Positions 41,622-52,052 are shown, counted from the stretch's first letter. The stretch is DNA of 64,000 nt from Bradyrhizobium guangdongense (GCF_004114975.1 NZ_CP030051.1:3224001-3288000), one strand, 5' to 3'. Notes: a model not told the origin generated them from the sequence alone. Program-made: numbers and translations.

Positions 41622-43040
41622 CTACTCGTCCAGGATCCAGGTGTCTTTGGTGCCGCCGCCCTGGCTCGAATTGACCACCAGGGAGCCTTCCTTCAGCGCC
41701 ACACGCGTCAGCCCGCCGGGCACGATCGTCGTGCTCTTGCTGCCGGTGAGCACGAAGGGCCTGAGATCGACATGGCGCGGCGCGAGGCCGGTCGCGGTGC
41801 AGGTCGGGCACGTCGAAAGCGCCAGCGTCGGCTGGGCGATGAAACCTTCCGGCTCGCGCTTGAGCTTCTCACGGAAGGCCTCGATCGTGGCCTTTGTCGC
41901 GGCAGGGCCGATCAGCATGCCGTAGCCGCCGGAGCCGTGGACTTCCTTGACGACGAGATCGCTTAAATTGTCCAGCACGTAAGCCAGGTCCTTCGGCTCG
42001 CGGCAGCGCCAGGTCGGCACGTTCTTCAGGATCGGCTCCTCGCCGAGATAGAACTTCACGATGTCGGGCATGTAGGAATAGATCGCCTTGTCGTCGGCGA
42101 TGCCGGTGCCGACCGCGTTGGCGAGCGTGATGTTGCCGGCCGCGTAGGCCGACATCAGCCCGGGAACGCCGAGCACGGAATCGGGGCGGAAGGTGAGGGG
42201 GTCGATGAAGTCGTCATCGACGCGGCGATAGATCACGTCGACCCGTTTCAGCCCTTCCGTCGTGCGCATGAACACTTCGTTGTTCTTGACGATCAGGTCG
42301 CGGCCCTCGACCAGCTCGACGCCGAGCTTGTCGGCGAGGAAGGAGTGCTCGTAATAGGCTGAGTTGTAGACGCCCGGCGTGAGCAGCGCGACAGTCGGCT
42401 CGCCCGAAGCGCTGTGCGGCGCGACCGAGCGGAGCGCGGCGAGCAGCTCGTCCGGATAGCGCTCGACCGGCGCCACCCTGTGGCGGGCGAACAGATCCGG
42501 AAACAGCCGCATCATGATCTCGCGGTTTTCCAGCATGTAGGACACGCCCGAGGGGGTGCGCGCATTGTCCTCCAGCACGATGAAATCCTCGGCGTCGACC
42601 CGGACGATGTCGATGCCGGCGATGTGCACGTACACGTCGTGCGGCACCTGCTGGCCGTTCATCTCGGGCCGGAATACCGGGTTCTGGAAGATCAGATCGT
42701 CGGGCACGACCTCGGCGCGCAGAATCTCGCGGCCGTGATAGATGTCGCGCAGGAACATGTTCAGCGCCTTTACGCGCTGCTTTAGCCCCTTCTCCAGCAC
42801 CGTCCATTCCTTGCCGGACATGATCCGCGGGATCACGTCAAACGGAATCAAGCGCTCGGTGGATTCGGACTCGCCATAGACCGCGAAGGTGATGCCGATG
42901 CGGCGGAACAGGAGTTCGGCCTCCTGGCGCCGATATTCGAGCGCCTCGGGAGGCGTCTCCTTGAGCCAGCGTGCCAGCTCCTGATAGGCGGGGCGAAGGT
43001 CCCCGCCCGGAATATTCATCTCATCAAACGCGACTGCCAT
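41622..43040 (-). CDS. Circularly permuted type 2 ATP-grasp protein of the Anbu cluster
   Basis: 472 aa from the ATG at 43040 (MAVAFDEMNIPGGDLRPAYQELARWL), preferred over an upstream frame lacking a ribosome site. Motifs typical of CP_ATPgrasp_2 are RIGITFAVYGESESTERLIPFDVIPRI, GIDIVRVDAEDFIVLEDNARTPSGVSYMLENRE, VTLANAVGTG-like ITLANAVGTGIADDKAIYSYMPD, and VVKEVHGSGGYGMLIGP. ATP-grasp enzymes form amide bonds from carboxylates, so with the transglutaminase-like protein the cluster may make or remodel a peptide modification. It is first in the operon; the promoter must lie in the 276 bp gap to 43317. Confidence 0.92.
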   Translation of the reverse strand: MAVAFDEMNIPGGDLRPAYQELARWLKETPPEALEYRRQEAELLFRRIGITFAVYGESESTERLIPFDVIPRIMSGKEWTVLEKGLKQRVKALNMFLRDIYHGREILRAEVVPDDLIFQNPVFRPEMNGQQVPHDVYVHIAGIDIVRVDAEDFIVLEDNARTPSGVSYMLENREIMMRLFPDLFARHRVAPVERYPDELLAALRSVAPHSASGEPTVALLTPGVYNSAYYEHSFLADKLGVELVEGRDLIVKNNEVFMRTTEGLKRVDVIYRRVDDDFIDPLTFRPDSVLGVPGLMSAYAAGNITLANAVGTGIADDKAIYSYMPDIVKFYLGEEPILKNVPTWRCREPKDLAYVLDNLSDLVVKEVHGSGGYGMLIGPAATKATIEAFREKLKREPEGFIAQPTLALSTCPTCTATGLAPRHVDLRPFVLTGSKSTTIVPGGLTRVALKEGSLVVNSSQGGGTKDTWILDE

Positions 43041-43316
43041 AGATCCCGACTGTTCTCCGCAAGGCGTTGCGCCATAGACAGGTCGCCAAGCCCCGGTGGA
43101 GGCCGCAACGTCCTGGCCATGCGGCAAGAGTGCATGACTCCAGGGAGGTAGCAAGGGCCGGGCCAGCGCTATAAGCATGGAGAGAGGGCATTTGCCTGCT
43201 ATGGCCGGGACGGTGCCTGAAAAAATGGCTGAGGACTGCTTATTTCCGCAGCAAAACCGCGTGACTTCAACGTGTTACCTCGGCAAAGTCGGGACTTGAG
43301 GTGAGGGACTTAAGCT

Positions 43317-44054
43317 ATGAGCGAGATCGTCACGGCGGGCATTCTGGTCATCGGGGATGAAATCCTGTCCGGCCGGACCAAGGACAAGAATATCGGCTTC
43401 ATCGCCGAGTATTTGACCAATATCGGCATCGACCTGAAGGAAGTCCGGGTCGTCTCCGACGACGAGGACGACATCATCGCTGCGTTGAATGCACTGCGGC
43501 AACGCTACACCTATGTCTTCACCACAGGTGGCATCGGACCGACCCACGACGACATCACCGCGGACAGCGTCGCCAAGGCGTTCGGCGTCGGCATCGACCA
43601 CCATCCCGAAGTGGTTGCCCGATTCCGCGAGCGCTGGAGCGGGCAGGATCTCAACGAGGCCCGGCTGCGCATGGCCCGCATCCCTGATGGTGCCGAGTTG
43701 ATCCAGAGCGCGACTATCCTCGCGCCGGGCTTCAAGATCGGCAACGTCATCGTCATGGCCGGTGTCCCCTCGATCATGCAGGCGATGATGGACATCGTCG
43801 CGCCCAAGCTGAAATCCGGTGTCCGCATGCTGTCCGAATCGGTCCGCGCCAATGCGCGGGAAGGCGACATCGGCAGCCCGTTGCGGGCGATCGCCGCGGC
43901 GCATCCCGACACCATCATCGGCAGCTATCCCTTCATGGACGAGGAGCAGAAGCCGAACACGAACCTCGTGGTGCGCTCGCGCGATCCGGATAAGCTCGCC
44001 GCCGCGATGGCGGCGGTGAAGGAAATGCTGGCGGGATTGAACATCACCCGGTAG
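43317..44054 (+). CDS. Molybdopterin-binding (MoaB/Mog-fold, CinA N-terminal-like) protein
   Basis: 245 aa. It starts [50 protein letters not shown] and has the domain hallmark [25 protein letters not shown]. These belong to the MPT-binding fold shared by MoaB, Mog and the N-terminal part of CinA; the C-terminal deamidase domain of CinA is absent. The FAD/CoA or molybdopterin-related role is uncertain, and competence is not implied. It lies 37 bp before gpt and is divergent from the Anbu cluster. Confidence 0.9.
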   Translation: MSEIVTAGILVIGDEILSGRTKDKNIGFIAEYLTNIGIDLKEVRVVSDDEDDIIAALNALRQRYTYVFTTGGIGPTHDDITADSVAKAFGVGIDHHPEVVARFRERWSGQDLNEARLRMARIPDGAELIQSATILAPGFKIGNVIVMAGVPSIMQAMMDIVAPKLKSGVRMLSESVRANAREGDIGSPLRAIAAAHPDTIIGSYPFMDEEQKPNTNLVVRSRDPDKLAAAMAAVKEMLAGLNITR

Positions 44055-44091
44055 CAGAAGGCTGCCGGACGATGATTGGCAGGAGACGACG

Positions 44092-44619
44092 ATGGCTGGT
44101 GAAACACCGCAATTGAGCGCAGAGGAACGGGCCGGTCGGCCCTTTCCGGTGTCGTGGGACCAGTTCCACCGGGATTGCCGGGCGCTGACCTGGCGGCTCA
44201 ACGAGGTCGGTCCGTTCCACGCGGTGATCGCGATCACCCGCGGCGGCCTGGTGCCGGCAGCGATCGTGGCGCGCGAGCTCGGGGTGCGCGTGATCGATAC
44301 GGTCTGTATCGCCAGCTACGACCACGACAAGCAGGGCGAGCTCCAGGTTCTCAAGGGTATCTCTGACGCCGCGATGAAGCTCGGCGGCGGCACCGGCAAG
44401 GGGCTCCTGATCGTCGACGACCTCGTCGACACCGGCAAGACCGGCAAGCTGGTGCGCGAGATGCTGCCGGATGCGCATTTCGCCACCGTCTACGCCAAGC
44501 CGAAGGGCCGCCCGCTGGTCGATACGTTCATCACGGAAGTCTCCCAGGACACCTGGATCTTCTTCCCCTGGGACACCGCGCTGTCCTATCACCCGCCGCT
44601 GCGCGACGGCGCGGCGTGA
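44092..44619 (+). CDS. gpt: Xanthine-guanine phosphoribosyltransferase
   Basis: 175 aa. The PRPP-binding loop [18 protein letters not shown] is intact, as are the early motif [35 protein letters not shown] and the C-terminal [15 protein letters not shown], which is diagnostic of Gpt. It salvages xanthine and guanine to XMP and GMP. The N-terminus is about 20 residues longer than in E. coli. It lies between the molybdopterin-binding protein and the Ada-like protein, 15 bp before the latter. Confidence 0.93.
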   Translation: MAGETPQLSAEERAGRPFPVSWDQFHRDCRALTWRLNEVGPFHAVIAITRGGLVPAAIVARELGVRVIDTVCIASYDHDKQGELQVLKGISDAAMKLGGGTGKGLLIVDDLVDTGKTGKLVREMLPDAHFATVYAKPKGRPLVDTFITEVSQDTWIFFPWDTALSYHPPLRDGAA

Positions 44620-44634
44620 GGCGCGGAGGCAGCC

Positions 44635-45252
44635 ATGCCTCTGCAAAACCGCGTCACTCCGCTGGGCGACATCATCGCCACCCCGCACCGGGGGATGTTC
44701 ACCGGCAATCGCGGCATCATCCATGATCCCGCGACGAAGACGCTGCTCAACAAGCGCTGGTCGACGCCGGCCTGGATCACCTGCCTGTGTGAATTCCGCG
44801 GCTGGCGCCGGCCGGTGATGGCGCGGCGAAGCTGGACCGAGCTGTTCTTCCTGGATGAGGCGACCGCCTTTGCCGCAGGACACCGCCCCTGCTTCTTCTG
44901 CCGCCGCGACGATGCCAAGCGGTTTCGGGCTGCATGGGAGAGGGGGAACGAGGTGACCGGGATCAGCGCCAAGGCGATGGATGCCGCACTTCACCGCGAG
45001 CGGCTGGATCGGGGCACGAAGCGCCTGCACGCCTTGCCGGTGCCACTTGCCGAACTGCCCGATGGCGCCATGGTGCAGCAGGGCGAACGGAGTTTTTTGG
45101 TGGTGCAGGGGCGGGCGTTCCTGTGGTCGGCGGCCGGCTATGTGGCCGATACACACGAGCTCACGGAGCCAATGCTGCTGACACCGCCATCGACACTGCG
45201 CGCGCTGAGCGCCGGCTACCGGCCGGTGCTGCATCGCTCTGCGTCAGGCTAG
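44635..45252 (+). CDS. Uncharacterised protein with Ada-like four-cysteine motif
   Basis: 205 aa. I do not recognise a named family. The middle carries WITCLCEFRGW and, about 33 residues on, DEATAFAAGHRPCFFCRRDDAKRF. The second part resembles the zinc-binding half of Ada (the GFRPCKRC pattern), and with the CxC before it gives four cysteines that could bind zinc. The rest is basic and aromatic-rich, with TPHRGMFTGNRGIIHD near the start and LWSAAGYVADT near the end. A nucleic-acid-related role is possible, but inferred from one motif. It is co-directional with gpt (15 bp gap) and ends 2 bp from a converging gene. Confidence 0.6.
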   Translation: MPLQNRVTPLGDIIATPHRGMFTGNRGIIHDPATKTLLNKRWSTPAWITCLCEFRGWRRPVMARRSWTELFFLDEATAFAAGHRPCFFCRRDDAKRFRAAWERGNEVTGISAKAMDAALHRERLDRGTKRLHALPVPLAELPDGAMVQQGERSFLVVQGRAFLWSAAGYVADTHELTEPMLLTPPSTLRALSAGYRPVLHRSASG

Positions 45253-45253
45253 A

Positions 45254-46276
45254 TCACCCCAGCTTCTCGCGCGCCAGCGCGGCGCCGGCGCCGAGCGCCA
45301 TCAGCTTGGCTTCGGCGATCTCGCGCCGCATCGGCGCCATGCCGCAATTGGTGGTGGCGATGATGTTGCTCTTGGGCACGAATTTCGACACCGCGTCGAT
45401 CACCTTGACGACGTCCTCCGCGGTCTCGACCGTGTCGCTGGCGACGTCGATGACGCCGGCCTGAACGATCTTGTTCTTCAGTAGCGCGAGCAGGTCGAGC
45501 GGCACCTTCGAATTGCGGCACTCGATCGCGACCTGCTGAATCGGGCTGGCGTCGATCGCCGGGAAGATCTGCTCGTACTGCCGCCACTGGCTGCCTAACG
45601 TTTCCTTCCAGTCGGTGTTGGCCTTGATGCCGTAGCCGTAGCAAATGTGCACGGCGGTGGTACAGGTCAGCCCTTGCGCCGCGCGTTCCAGCGCCTTGAT
45701 GCCCCAATCATTGACCTCGTCCATGTAGACGTTGAAGGCGGGCTCATCGAACTGCACGAGATCGACGCCATCGGCCTGTAACGCCCTGGCTTCCTCGTTC
45801 AAGAGCTCGGCGAAGGCGAAAGCCATCTTGATGCGGTCGCCATAATAGCGGTCGGCGATGGTGTCGATAATGGTCATCGGGCCGGGCAGGGTGAATTTCA
45901 GTTTCTTCCTTGTGTGCGTGCGGGCGACGCGCGCCTCGAAGGCGTGGACGCGCTCCTTGAGCCGGAGCGGCGCGACCACCTGCGGCACCATCGCCTTGTA
46001 GCGGTCCTTGCGAATGCCCATCTCGACCTTGTGGGCGAAATCGATCCCCTCGATCTTCTCGAGAAACCCATGCACGAAGTGCTGGCGGGCCTGCTCGCCC
46101 TCGGTCACGATATCGATGCCGGCATCTTCCTGGATCTTGAGCCAGATCAGCGTCGCATCGCGCTTGGCGCGGACGAGCTCGTCGCCTTCAGACTTCCAGG
46201 GCGCCCAGAGCATGTTCGGCTCCGCGAGCCATTCCGGCTTGGGCAAGGATCCGGCGATCGTCGTTGGAAACAGCAT
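45254..46276 (-). CDS. MetE-like cobalamin-independent methionine synthase family protein (C-terminal domain only)
   Basis: 340 aa from the ATG at 46276 (GGGAGGG upstream). It matches the catalytic C-terminal barrel of MetE: LFPTTIAGSLPKPEWL at the start, LPGPMTIIDTIADRYYGD, VQFDEPAFNVYMDEV, and the zinc ligands AVHICYG (His, Cys), IECRN (Glu) and ATTNCGMAP (Cys). MetE itself is about 750 aa, so this is the shorter core type, found in organisms with another methionine synthase or used for other methyl donors. The substrate is uncertain. It is divergent from a GST gene. Confidence 0.88.
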   Translation of the reverse strand: MLFPTTIAGSLPKPEWLAEPNMLWAPWKSEGDELVRAKRDATLIWLKIQEDAGIDIVTEGEQARQHFVHGFLEKIEGIDFAHKVEMGIRKDRYKAMVPQVVAPLRLKERVHAFEARVARTHTRKKLKFTLPGPMTIIDTIADRYYGDRIKMAFAFAELLNEEARALQADGVDLVQFDEPAFNVYMDEVNDWGIKALERAAQGLTCTTAVHICYGYGIKANTDWKETLGSQWRQYEQIFPAIDASPIQQVAIECRNSKVPLDLLALLKNKIVQAGVIDVASDTVETAEDVVKVIDAVSKFVPKSNIIATTNCGMAPMRREIAEAKLMALGAGAALAREKLG

Positions 46277-46409
46277 GGGTCCCTCCCGGCGGGTTGTGAT
46301 TGCGCCTCTGTCTGCCATGTCTTAACGTCGAGGTACAGAACAACAAAAGTCGCCCTCTATTCAGCGGCGACGGCAGGGAAGGCCCAAGGGGAAGGCCAGA
46401 GGAAAGCTC

Positions 46410-47111
46410 GTGATCGATCTCCATTACGCGCCGACGCCGAACGGCTGGAAAATCTCGATCATGCTGGAGGAGCTCGGGCTTCCCTACACCGTGAAGCCCG
46501 TCAACATCCGCGCCGGCGAGCAGTTCGCGCCTGAGTTTCTGGCGATCTCTCCCAACAACCGCATTCCCGCAATCGTCGATCACGAGCCGGCCGACGGCGG
46601 CGCACCGTTTTCGGTGTTCGAGACGGGCGCGATCCTGATCTATCTGGCGGAGAAGACCGGCCGGTTCCTGCCGAGCGATCTGCGCGGGCGCTCCACCACG
46701 ATCCAATGGGTGATGTGGCAGATGGCGGGGCTGGGGCCGATGCTCGGCCAGCACGGCCATTTCGCGCTCTATGCGGCCGAGAAGATTCCCTACGCGATCG
46801 AGCGCTACCGCGACGAGGCGGCGCGGCTCTATGGCGTGCTCGATCGCCAGCTCGCCAAGACCGGCGCCTATGTCGCCGGCGACTATTCCATCGCCGACAT
46901 CGCCTGCTTCCCCTGGACCATGACCCACAAGGCGCAAGGCTTTACGCTCGACGACTATCCGAACGTCAAGCGCTGGTACGCCGAGGTGCGCGCGCGGCCG
47001 CAGGTGCAGGCGGGGCTTGCGATCGGAAAATTCGTCAAAGAGCCGTTCGACGAGGAATCACGCAAGATCATGTTTGGCCAGCGGGCTAAGGAAGTTTTGG
47101 GAAAGAAGTAG
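46410..47111 (+). CDS. Glutathione S-transferase family protein (YfcG/YghU-like)
   Basis: 233 aa with a GTG start at 46410 behind GAGGAAAG. The N-terminal half is IDLHYAPTPNGWKISIMLEELGLPYTVKPVNI, the pattern of the Nu-class YfcG group, in which Asn and Thr replace the usual catalytic Ser or Cys; SPNNRIPAIVDHE and VFETGAILIYLAEKTGRFLP follow. The C-terminal half has VAGDYSIADIACFPW. Such enzymes act as disulfide reductases with glutathione. It is followed by a family B palindromic repeat and a DsbA-like gene, so the neighbourhood looks thiol-related. Confidence 0.92.
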   Translation: MIDLHYAPTPNGWKISIMLEELGLPYTVKPVNIRAGEQFAPEFLAISPNNRIPAIVDHEPADGGAPFSVFETGAILIYLAEKTGRFLPSDLRGRSTTIQWVMWQMAGLGPMLGQHGHFALYAAEKIPYAIERYRDEAARLYGVLDRQLAKTGAYVAGDYSIADIACFPWTMTHKAQGFTLDDYPNVKRWYAEVRARPQVQAGLAIGKFVKEPFDEESRKIMFGQRAKEVLGKK

Positions 47112-47125
47112 GCTGCTCGTCCCGT

Positions 47126-47212
47126 CGTCATTGCGAGGAGCCCTTGCGACGAAGCAATCCAGAATCTTTCGGCGGCGGCAGTCTGGATTGCTTCGCTGTG
47201 CTCGCAATGACG
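47126..47212. repeat. Composite palindromic repeat, family B, copy 1
   Basis: CGTCATTGCGAGGAGC at the left is inverted as GCTCGCAATGACG at the right, with GAAGCAATCCAGA pairing with TCTGGATTGCTTCG between them. Its right half, read inverted, is almost identical over 30 bp to the left half of the copy at 56280. It lies between two co-directional genes. Confidence 0.8.
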
Positions 47213-47251
47213 GAGGATAGAGCGTGCCGAATACAAGCAAAGGAAATCGCC

Positions 47252-47860
47252 ATGATCGAATTCTTCTTCGACTGCTCCAGCCCCTGGACCTATCTCGCTT
47301 TCCACAACATCCAGCCGCTGGCGAAAGAACTCGGTGCGGAGATCATCTGGCGGCCGATCCTGGTCGGCGGCATCTTCAATACGGTCAATCCCAGCGTCTA
47401 TGCGCAACGTGAGAAACCGGTGCCGCTGAAGGCGCGCTACATGAAGAAGGATCTTCAGGATTGGGCGCGCTCGGCGGGTCTTGCGATCAAGATGCCGCCG
47501 ACGGTGTTCCCGGTGAACAGCGTCAAGGCGATGCGCGGCTGCATTTGGCTGGCTAAGGACATGGTGCCGTTCGCGACTTCAGTGTTCGAGTCCTATTGGG
47601 GCGACGACAAGGACATTTCGCAGGACGCGGTGCTGGCGGAGATCTGCAAGAAGGTCGGCATCGACGAGCAGAAGTTCTTTGCCGGCATTTCCGAGCAGGG
47701 CATCAAGGATCAGCTCAAGGCCAACACGGAAGAGGTCGTCGCACGCGGCGGCTTCGGCTCGCCGACCATTTTTGTCGACAAGACCGACATGTATTTCGGC
47801 AATGACCGCCTGCCGCTGATCCGCGAGGCGCTGCTGCGCAACAAGGCAAGCGCGGCCTGA
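47252..47860 (+). CDS. DsbA-like 2-hydroxychromene-2-carboxylate isomerase family protein
   Basis: 202 aa from the ATG at 47252, with AAAGGAAAT upstream. It starts IEFFFDCSSPWTYLAFHNIQPLAKELGAEIIWRPILVGGIF, the HCCA isomerase pattern (SSPWTY replaces the CxxC of DsbA), and ends VARGGFGSPTIFVDKTDMYFGNDRLPLIREAL, a strongly conserved end. These enzymes use glutathione to isomerise aromatic breakdown products, and many also act on other thiol adducts. The stop overlaps the ATG of the quinone oxidoreductase by 1 bp, so they are coupled. Confidence 0.92.
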   Translation: MIEFFFDCSSPWTYLAFHNIQPLAKELGAEIIWRPILVGGIFNTVNPSVYAQREKPVPLKARYMKKDLQDWARSAGLAIKMPPTVFPVNSVKAMRGCIWLAKDMVPFATSVFESYWGDDKDISQDAVLAEICKKVGIDEQKFFAGISEQGIKDQLKANTEEVVARGGFGSPTIFVDKTDMYFGNDRLPLIREALLRNKASAA

Positions 47861-48837
47861 TGGTACGAGCTGTCGTCTGCCGCGCGCTCGGCGCGCCCGA
47901 AATGTTGCGGCTGGAAGAAATTCCGTCGCGTTCCTTGAAGCCGGGCGAGGTCCGCGTCGCGATCCGCGCCGCCGGGCTGAATTTCCCTGATGTGCTGATG
48001 GCGGCCGGCGACTATCAGCTCAAGCCGGAGCTGCCGTTCACGCCCGGCATGGAAGCCGCCGGCGACGTCATCGAGGTCGGCGCGGAGGCGAGGGGCGCTG
48101 CCGTCGGCGACAAGGTGATCGTGAAAATGCGCCACGGCGCTTTCAGCGATGAGGTGGTGGTGACGCCGTCGCAGCTCACCCCGAAGCCGTCGACCTTCGA
48201 CTATGCGGAAGCTGCGACCTATCTCGCCGGTCACGGCACCGCCTATCATGCGCTGATCGAGCGCGGCCGGGTCGAGCCTGGCGAGGTGCTGCTGGTCCAC
48301 GGTGCCGGTGGCGGCGTTGGTCTTGCAGCGGTCGAGCTCGGCAAGATGCTGGGTGCCACCGTGATCGCGACCGCGTCCAGCGACGAGAAGCTGGCGATCG
48401 CAAAGTCGCGCGGCGCCGATCATCTCGTTCGCTACGACCGCGAGCCGTTTCGCGAGGCGGTCAAGCGCATCACCCACGGCCGCGGCGCCGACGTCGTGTT
48501 CGATCCGGTCGGCGGCCAGGTTTTCGAAGACTCGATGCGTTGCATCGCCTGGGGCGCACGGCTGCTGGTGATCGGCTTCACCGGCGGCATCGGTTCGGCC
48601 AAGACCAACTTGCTTCTGATCAAGGGCGCCAGCGTGCTCGGCGTCCGCGCTGGCGAAGCCGTACGCCGGAATCCGGCGCTCGGTGAGGTCAGGCTGAAAG
48701 CGCTGCTGCAATGGGCAGAGGAGGGCAAGCTGCGCCCGAACGTCTCCCATCGCCTGCCGCTGCAGGACTGTGCGAAGGCGATGCGGCTGCTGATCGAGCG
48801 AAAGGCGATCGGGCGCGTAGCGCTGGTGACGGACTGA
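47860..48837 (+). CDS. NADPH:quinone oxidoreductase family (zinc-less MDR)
   Basis: 325 aa. It is a medium-chain reductase: VRVAIRAAGLNFPDVLMAAGDYQLKPELPFTPGMEAAGDVIEVG near the start, the NADPH Rossmann motif VLLVHGAGGGVGLAAVELGKMLGATVIATASSDEK, and a C-terminal IGRVALV. The structural zinc cysteines of true alcohol dehydrogenases are missing, so it belongs to the quinone reductase or enoyl-reductase group. It is translationally coupled to the DsbA-like isomerase gene, pointing to a shared pathway for aromatic or unsaturated carbonyl compounds. Confidence 0.92.
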   Translation: MVRAVVCRALGAPEMLRLEEIPSRSLKPGEVRVAIRAAGLNFPDVLMAAGDYQLKPELPFTPGMEAAGDVIEVGAEARGAAVGDKVIVKMRHGAFSDEVVVTPSQLTPKPSTFDYAEAATYLAGHGTAYHALIERGRVEPGEVLLVHGAGGGVGLAAVELGKMLGATVIATASSDEKLAIAKSRGADHLVRYDREPFREAVKRITHGRGADVVFDPVGGQVFEDSMRCIAWGARLLVIGFTGGIGSAKTNLLLIKGASVLGVRAGEAVRRNPALGEVRLKALLQWAEEGKLRPNVSHRLPLQDCAKAMRLLIERKAIGRVALVTD

Positions 48838-48947
48838 TCGGATCTGCCGAATTTCTGAGCAGATGCAGCCCAAGCTTTGGTCACTCGCGTAACGCGTTTT
48901 CTTTACCAGTCTTATCCTATCACGAGTGCACAACGTGAACTCGGTTG

Positions 48948-50993
48948 ATGTTCAAGAACACAAGAATACTCCACCGCATCGCTCTGGCGGCGCTGCTGCC
49001 CCTCGCGACGCTCGCCATGATGGCGTTCTACGAGATTTCCGCCAAATGGGCTGTGCGCTCGGAAATGGCGGAGATGCAGCCGGTCGTGGATGGGGTCGGC
49101 AAGTTGAGCGGCCTGGTTCACGAGCTTCAACGCGAGCGCGGCCTGTCGTTGACCTTTCTGAGCAGCAAGGGCGGACAGTTGGGGCCCGAACTGCTGCAGC
49201 AGCGTGGTCGCACGGATGCCGGCCGGGCAAGGGCGCTTGAAGCGCTGGCTGATCTGGCCCGGGAGAGAAGCGGCCGGCTGACGTCTAGCAGTCAGGCAGC
49301 GACGGAGAGTCTCGGGCGGCTGGATACGCTGCGCGAGCAGGTCGATCGCCAGGCCATCGCTCCGGCCGCGGCAACGGGCGCTCTCACCGAGATCGTGGGG
49401 CGTCTGATCATCGTGATGTCGGGCATTTCCAAGCTTGCAACGGATGACGAGATTTCGCGGTCGATCGCGGCGCATGCCAATCTGGTGGAAGCCAAGGAGC
49501 GGGCCGGTCTGGAACGGGCCACCGTCGCCGGCGCGATTGCCGCCGGCCGTTTCGAGCCACAGGCCTACGTCCGGGCGATCGGCCTTGCCGCGGCACAGGA
49601 CAGTTTCTTCGCGTCTTTCCGTGCGGTTGCATCCGCTCCCGCCAGGGAGCTGCTCAATTCGCAACTGTCAGGGCCGGCGGTCGACAGGTTCGGGAGCATG
49701 CGCAGAGTGGTCGAGCGAGGGGGGCTTGCCGGGGAGTTCGGTTCGCTCGACAGCAAGACCTGGTTCGATGCTGCGACGGTTCGGATCGACCTGATGAAGA
49801 AGGTGGAGGATGGGTTGGTCACCGATCTGGCCGACCTGATGGCCAAGAAAAAGAACGGTGCCACCTTCAGCCTTGGCCTGGTGACCGGGCTTGCCCTGCT
49901 GGCGCTGCTGACCAGCATGGCGGCGGTTTCGATGATGGCGCGGAGCATCACGGCGCCGATCGGTCAGCTGGCCAACGCCATGACCCAGCTTGCCGGCGGC
50001 AAGCTCGATCAGCAGGTCGATGCGACCGATCGGGGCGACGAGATCGGCGCGATGGCGCGCGCCGTCCAGTTCTTCAAGGACAATCTAGTCCGCACCGTCG
50101 AGCTCAACGCGCGGGAACGCGAGGCCACCGCGCAGCGCGCCGCGCGCACAACGCGCATCGGCGAGCTCACGGATCGCTTCAATACCGACGTCGCCGAGGT
50201 GATCGAAACCGTCGTTTCCGCCTCATCGCAGCTCGAGGCGACGGCGGCAAGGATGAACAAGTCCGCAGGTCGGACCAGCGACGAAGCGGCCGGCGTGGCC
50301 GATGTGACGGAGGTCGCCTCCACCAACATGCAGACCGTGGCGGCAGCCACCGAGGAACTGTCCAATTCGATCGCCGAGATCGGCCGGCGTGTGACGCAGT
50401 CGGCCGAGATCGCGCAGAAGGCAGCCGTCGACGGCCGCCGTACGAACGAAACGGTCAAGAGCCTGTCATCGGCCGCTGCATCGGTCGGCGACGTGCTGAC
50501 GCTGATCAACGAGATCGCGAGGCAGACGAATCTGCTGGCGTTGAATGCGGCGATCGAGGCGGCCCGGGCCGGTCACGCGGGCAGGGGATTTGCAGTCGTC
50601 GCAGGGGAGGTGAAAAGCCTCGCCGAACAGACATCCAAAGCGACAGACGACATCCGCAGCCAGATCACCGCGATCCAGACGACGTCCGAACAGGCGGTGG
50701 GCGCAATTCACGGCATCACCGTCACGATCGAAGAGATCAACGAGATCACGGCTTCGATCGCCGCGGCGGTCGTCGAGCAGGACGCCGCCACACGGGAAAT
50801 CGCCCGCAACGTTCAGGAGGCCGCGCGGGGGACCGGAGAGATTTCCCAGAGCATCCAGAGCGTCAAGCTTGGATCGAGCGAGTCCAGTGCCGCCGCGGGC
50901 GAAGTTTTCGATGCTTCTGAGGAACTGACGCGACAGTCGGAAAGCATGCGTCAGTTCGTCGAGACCTTCATCGGCGCGATCAAGGCGGCATAG
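48948..50993 (+). CDS. Methyl-accepting chemotaxis protein with NIT sensor domain
   Basis: 681 aa from the ATG at 48948 (a TTG just before it is possible). One helix near the N-terminus (about 11-30) is followed by a periplasmic NIT-type helical domain, whose start [17 protein letters not shown] is the signature of nitrate/nitrite-sensing domains. After a second helix ([24 protein letters not shown], about 306-330) come HAMP and the signalling hairpin, whose tip [34 protein letters not shown] is intact. It is likely a chemoreceptor for nitrate, nitrite or a similar anion; the ligand is inferred only from the domain name. It stands alone. Confidence 0.92.
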   Translation: MFKNTRILHRIALAALLPLATLAMMAFYEISAKWAVRSEMAEMQPVVDGVGKLSGLVHELQRERGLSLTFLSSKGGQLGPELLQQRGRTDAGRARALEALADLARERSGRLTSSSQAATESLGRLDTLREQVDRQAIAPAAATGALTEIVGRLIIVMSGISKLATDDEISRSIAAHANLVEAKERAGLERATVAGAIAAGRFEPQAYVRAIGLAAAQDSFFASFRAVASAPARELLNSQLSGPAVDRFGSMRRVVERGGLAGEFGSLDSKTWFDAATVRIDLMKKVEDGLVTDLADLMAKKKNGATFSLGLVTGLALLALLTSMAAVSMMARSITAPIGQLANAMTQLAGGKLDQQVDATDRGDEIGAMARAVQFFKDNLVRTVELNAREREATAQRAARTTRIGELTDRFNTDVAEVIETVVSASSQLEATAARMNKSAGRTSDEAAGVADVTEVASTNMQTVAAATEELSNSIAEIGRRVTQSAEIAQKAAVDGRRTNETVKSLSSAAASVGDVLTLINEIARQTNLLALNAAIEAARAGHAGRGFAVVAGEVKSLAEQTSKATDDIRSQITAIQTTSEQAVGAIHGITVTIEEINEITASIAAAVVEQDAATREIARNVQEAARGTGEISQSIQSVKLGSSESSAAAGEVFDASEELTRQSESMRQFVETFIGAIKAA

Positions 50994-51006
50994 GTTCGAA
51001 AGCGCG

Positions 51007-51897
<891 letters not shown>

Positions 51898-51938
51898 GAG
51901 TGGTTTCCTTCCCTTGATCTTCATCGTTCTCTCTAGCA

Positions 51939-52045
51939 CGTCATTCCGGGGCGCGCGAAGCGCGAGCCCGGAATCCATTTGTCCACACCACTTGTGCCGA
52001 TGAATGGATTCCGGGCTTGCGCCAAGAGGGCGCCCCGGAATGACG
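51939..52045. repeat. Composite palindromic element, family A, copy at 51.9 kb
   Basis: Left half 51939-51978 (identical to the repeat at 31463-31502), a 25 bp spacer, and an inverted right half 52004-52045. The inner ends CCAT and ATGG face each other exactly as around the GIY-YIG gene, so it looks like the GIY-YIG unit with its gene removed. It lies between the amidase and enoyl-CoA hydratase genes on the same strand. Confidence 0.88.
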
Positions 52046-52052
52046 AGCGGAG

